A DNA stretch of 64,000 nucleotides, taken from assembly GCF_002288525.1 (NCBI RefSeq), contig NZ_CP023068.1, forward strand, positions 1,550,001 to 1,614,000, read 5' to 3'. Origin of the DNA: Sinorhizobium sojae CCBAU 05684. Lineage in GTDB: Bacteria > Pseudomonadota > Alphaproteobacteria > Rhizobiales > Rhizobiaceae. This document shows, piece by piece, positions 63,762 to 64,000 of the stretch (position 1 is the stretch's first letter; every line of letters begins with the position of its first letter). Position numbers and translations under genes: made by a program. The notes under the pieces were generated by a model. It had not been told where the DNA came from and made no database searches. It saw only the letters and a list, made by a program, of their open reading frames with translations.

Positions 63762-64000
63762 TCAAGCCGCCAAAAGCTTCTTGAGCTTGGTCTCGGGCGA
63801 GGCGAGCGCTGCCGGATCCGGCTTTGCACCGGCGGCAATCAGCATTTCCGCAAGGCGTATGTCGCGGGCGACTGCATTGCCGGGACCGATGCCGCTCGCG
63901 GCGATCAGCCGGCCGTCGCGGTCGAGATGGAAGAGGATGAGGGCGCTCTCGCCGAGCTCGCGCCGTACGGTCGTCCCCGCTCCGTCGCCGAGCCCGGCGA
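63762..64000 (-). CDS. Ferredoxin/rubredoxin reductase-like flavoprotein (C-terminal part only)
   Basis: I translated the 79 visible codons by hand, and the gene continues past the window edge. The tail reads LILFHLDRDGRLIAASGIGP, then GNAVARDIRLAEMLIAAGAK. This is the C-terminal reductase domain of FAD/NAD(P) ferredoxin reductases that serve Rieske or cytochrome P450 oxygenases. The stop at 63762 lies 158 bases upstream of the panB start in the same direction. Such reductases accompany oxidative N-demethylases, fitting the PurU context. Confidence 0.72.
   Translation of the reverse strand, partial: AGLGDGAGTTVRRELGESALILFHLDRDGRLIAASGIGPGNAVARDIRLAEMLIAAGAKPDPAALASPETKLKKLLAA

Overview
The window reads as part of a GC-rich alphaproteobacterial genome, most likely Rhizobiaceae (Sinorhizobium/Ensifer or a close relative). 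Supporting signs are the many rhizobial protein families (DUF982, DUF6481, DUF1612, CheB-PAS-HWE kinase, alphaproteobacterial CsgH), a CIRCE element before groESL, a ROSE-type RNA thermometer before an hsp20 gene, and the large number of ABC transporters paired with catabolic enzymes. The lack of rRNA, tRNA and ribosomal-protein genes and the density of accessory and broken genes fit a secondary replicon or a chromosomal accessory region. That placement is inference.

Positions 1-9450 are an accessory/defence region. A type II CBASS operon runs leftward: CD-NTase, Cap2 E2-E1 fusion, Cap3 JAB protease, and the start of a nuclease-like effector cut by the window edge. Divergent from it is a PUA/EVE-like plus HNH protein. 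Then come a twice-frameshifted DUF6998 pseudogene, a DUF1612 remnant, a vapBC-tyrosine recombinase operon with overlapping stop/start codons, and a NYN/OST-HTH RNA-binding protein.

Positions 9450-24200 hold an AraC regulator with an MFS exporter; a CUT2 sugar ABC transporter with an SMP-30 lactonase and a divergent two-component system; a curli-type operon (two CsgA-like fibre proteins and CsgH); and an SDR plus GH15 pair. Positions 24600-29110 hold a small unknown protein, a class III cyclase with TPRs, and a ribbon-helix-helix regulator with a PHB-depolymerase-like esterase.

Positions 29146-37340 look like one phosphodiester uptake and degradation locus: a CUT1/Ugp-like ABC transporter between two glycerophosphodiester phosphodiesterases, followed by a sulfatase/phosphonate monoester hydrolase-type enzyme. 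Positions 37700-45400 hold a methyltransferase with divergent AraC regulator, the Kup potassium transporter, a CheB-PAS-PAS-HWE kinase that lacks the usual CheR domain, an orphan Rieske protein and a DUF982 protein. Positions 45540-49600 are a heat-shock island (groES-groEL, two hsp20 genes, an NDUFS4-like protein). Positions 49600-53700 hold small rhizobial genes, a fatty acid desaturase, DUF6481 and cspA.

Positions 53995-61237 are a complete 5-oxoproline (pyroglutamate) utilisation operon: NRAMP-like transporter, PxpA, DUF1445, fused PxpB-PxpC and a biotin carboxylase/carrier protein, with a divergent GntR/FCD regulator and a matching operator. The right end holds purU, a panB paralogue and the C-terminus of a ferredoxin-reductase-like flavoprotein, a combination seen near one-carbon or N-demethylation pathways. 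No element here is clearly outside known biology. The most worthwhile leads are the defence island (a Cap2 with no obvious E1 thiol and the adjacent PUA/HNH protein), the recombinase-coupled vapBC, the phosphodiester locus, and the CheR-less CheB kinase.
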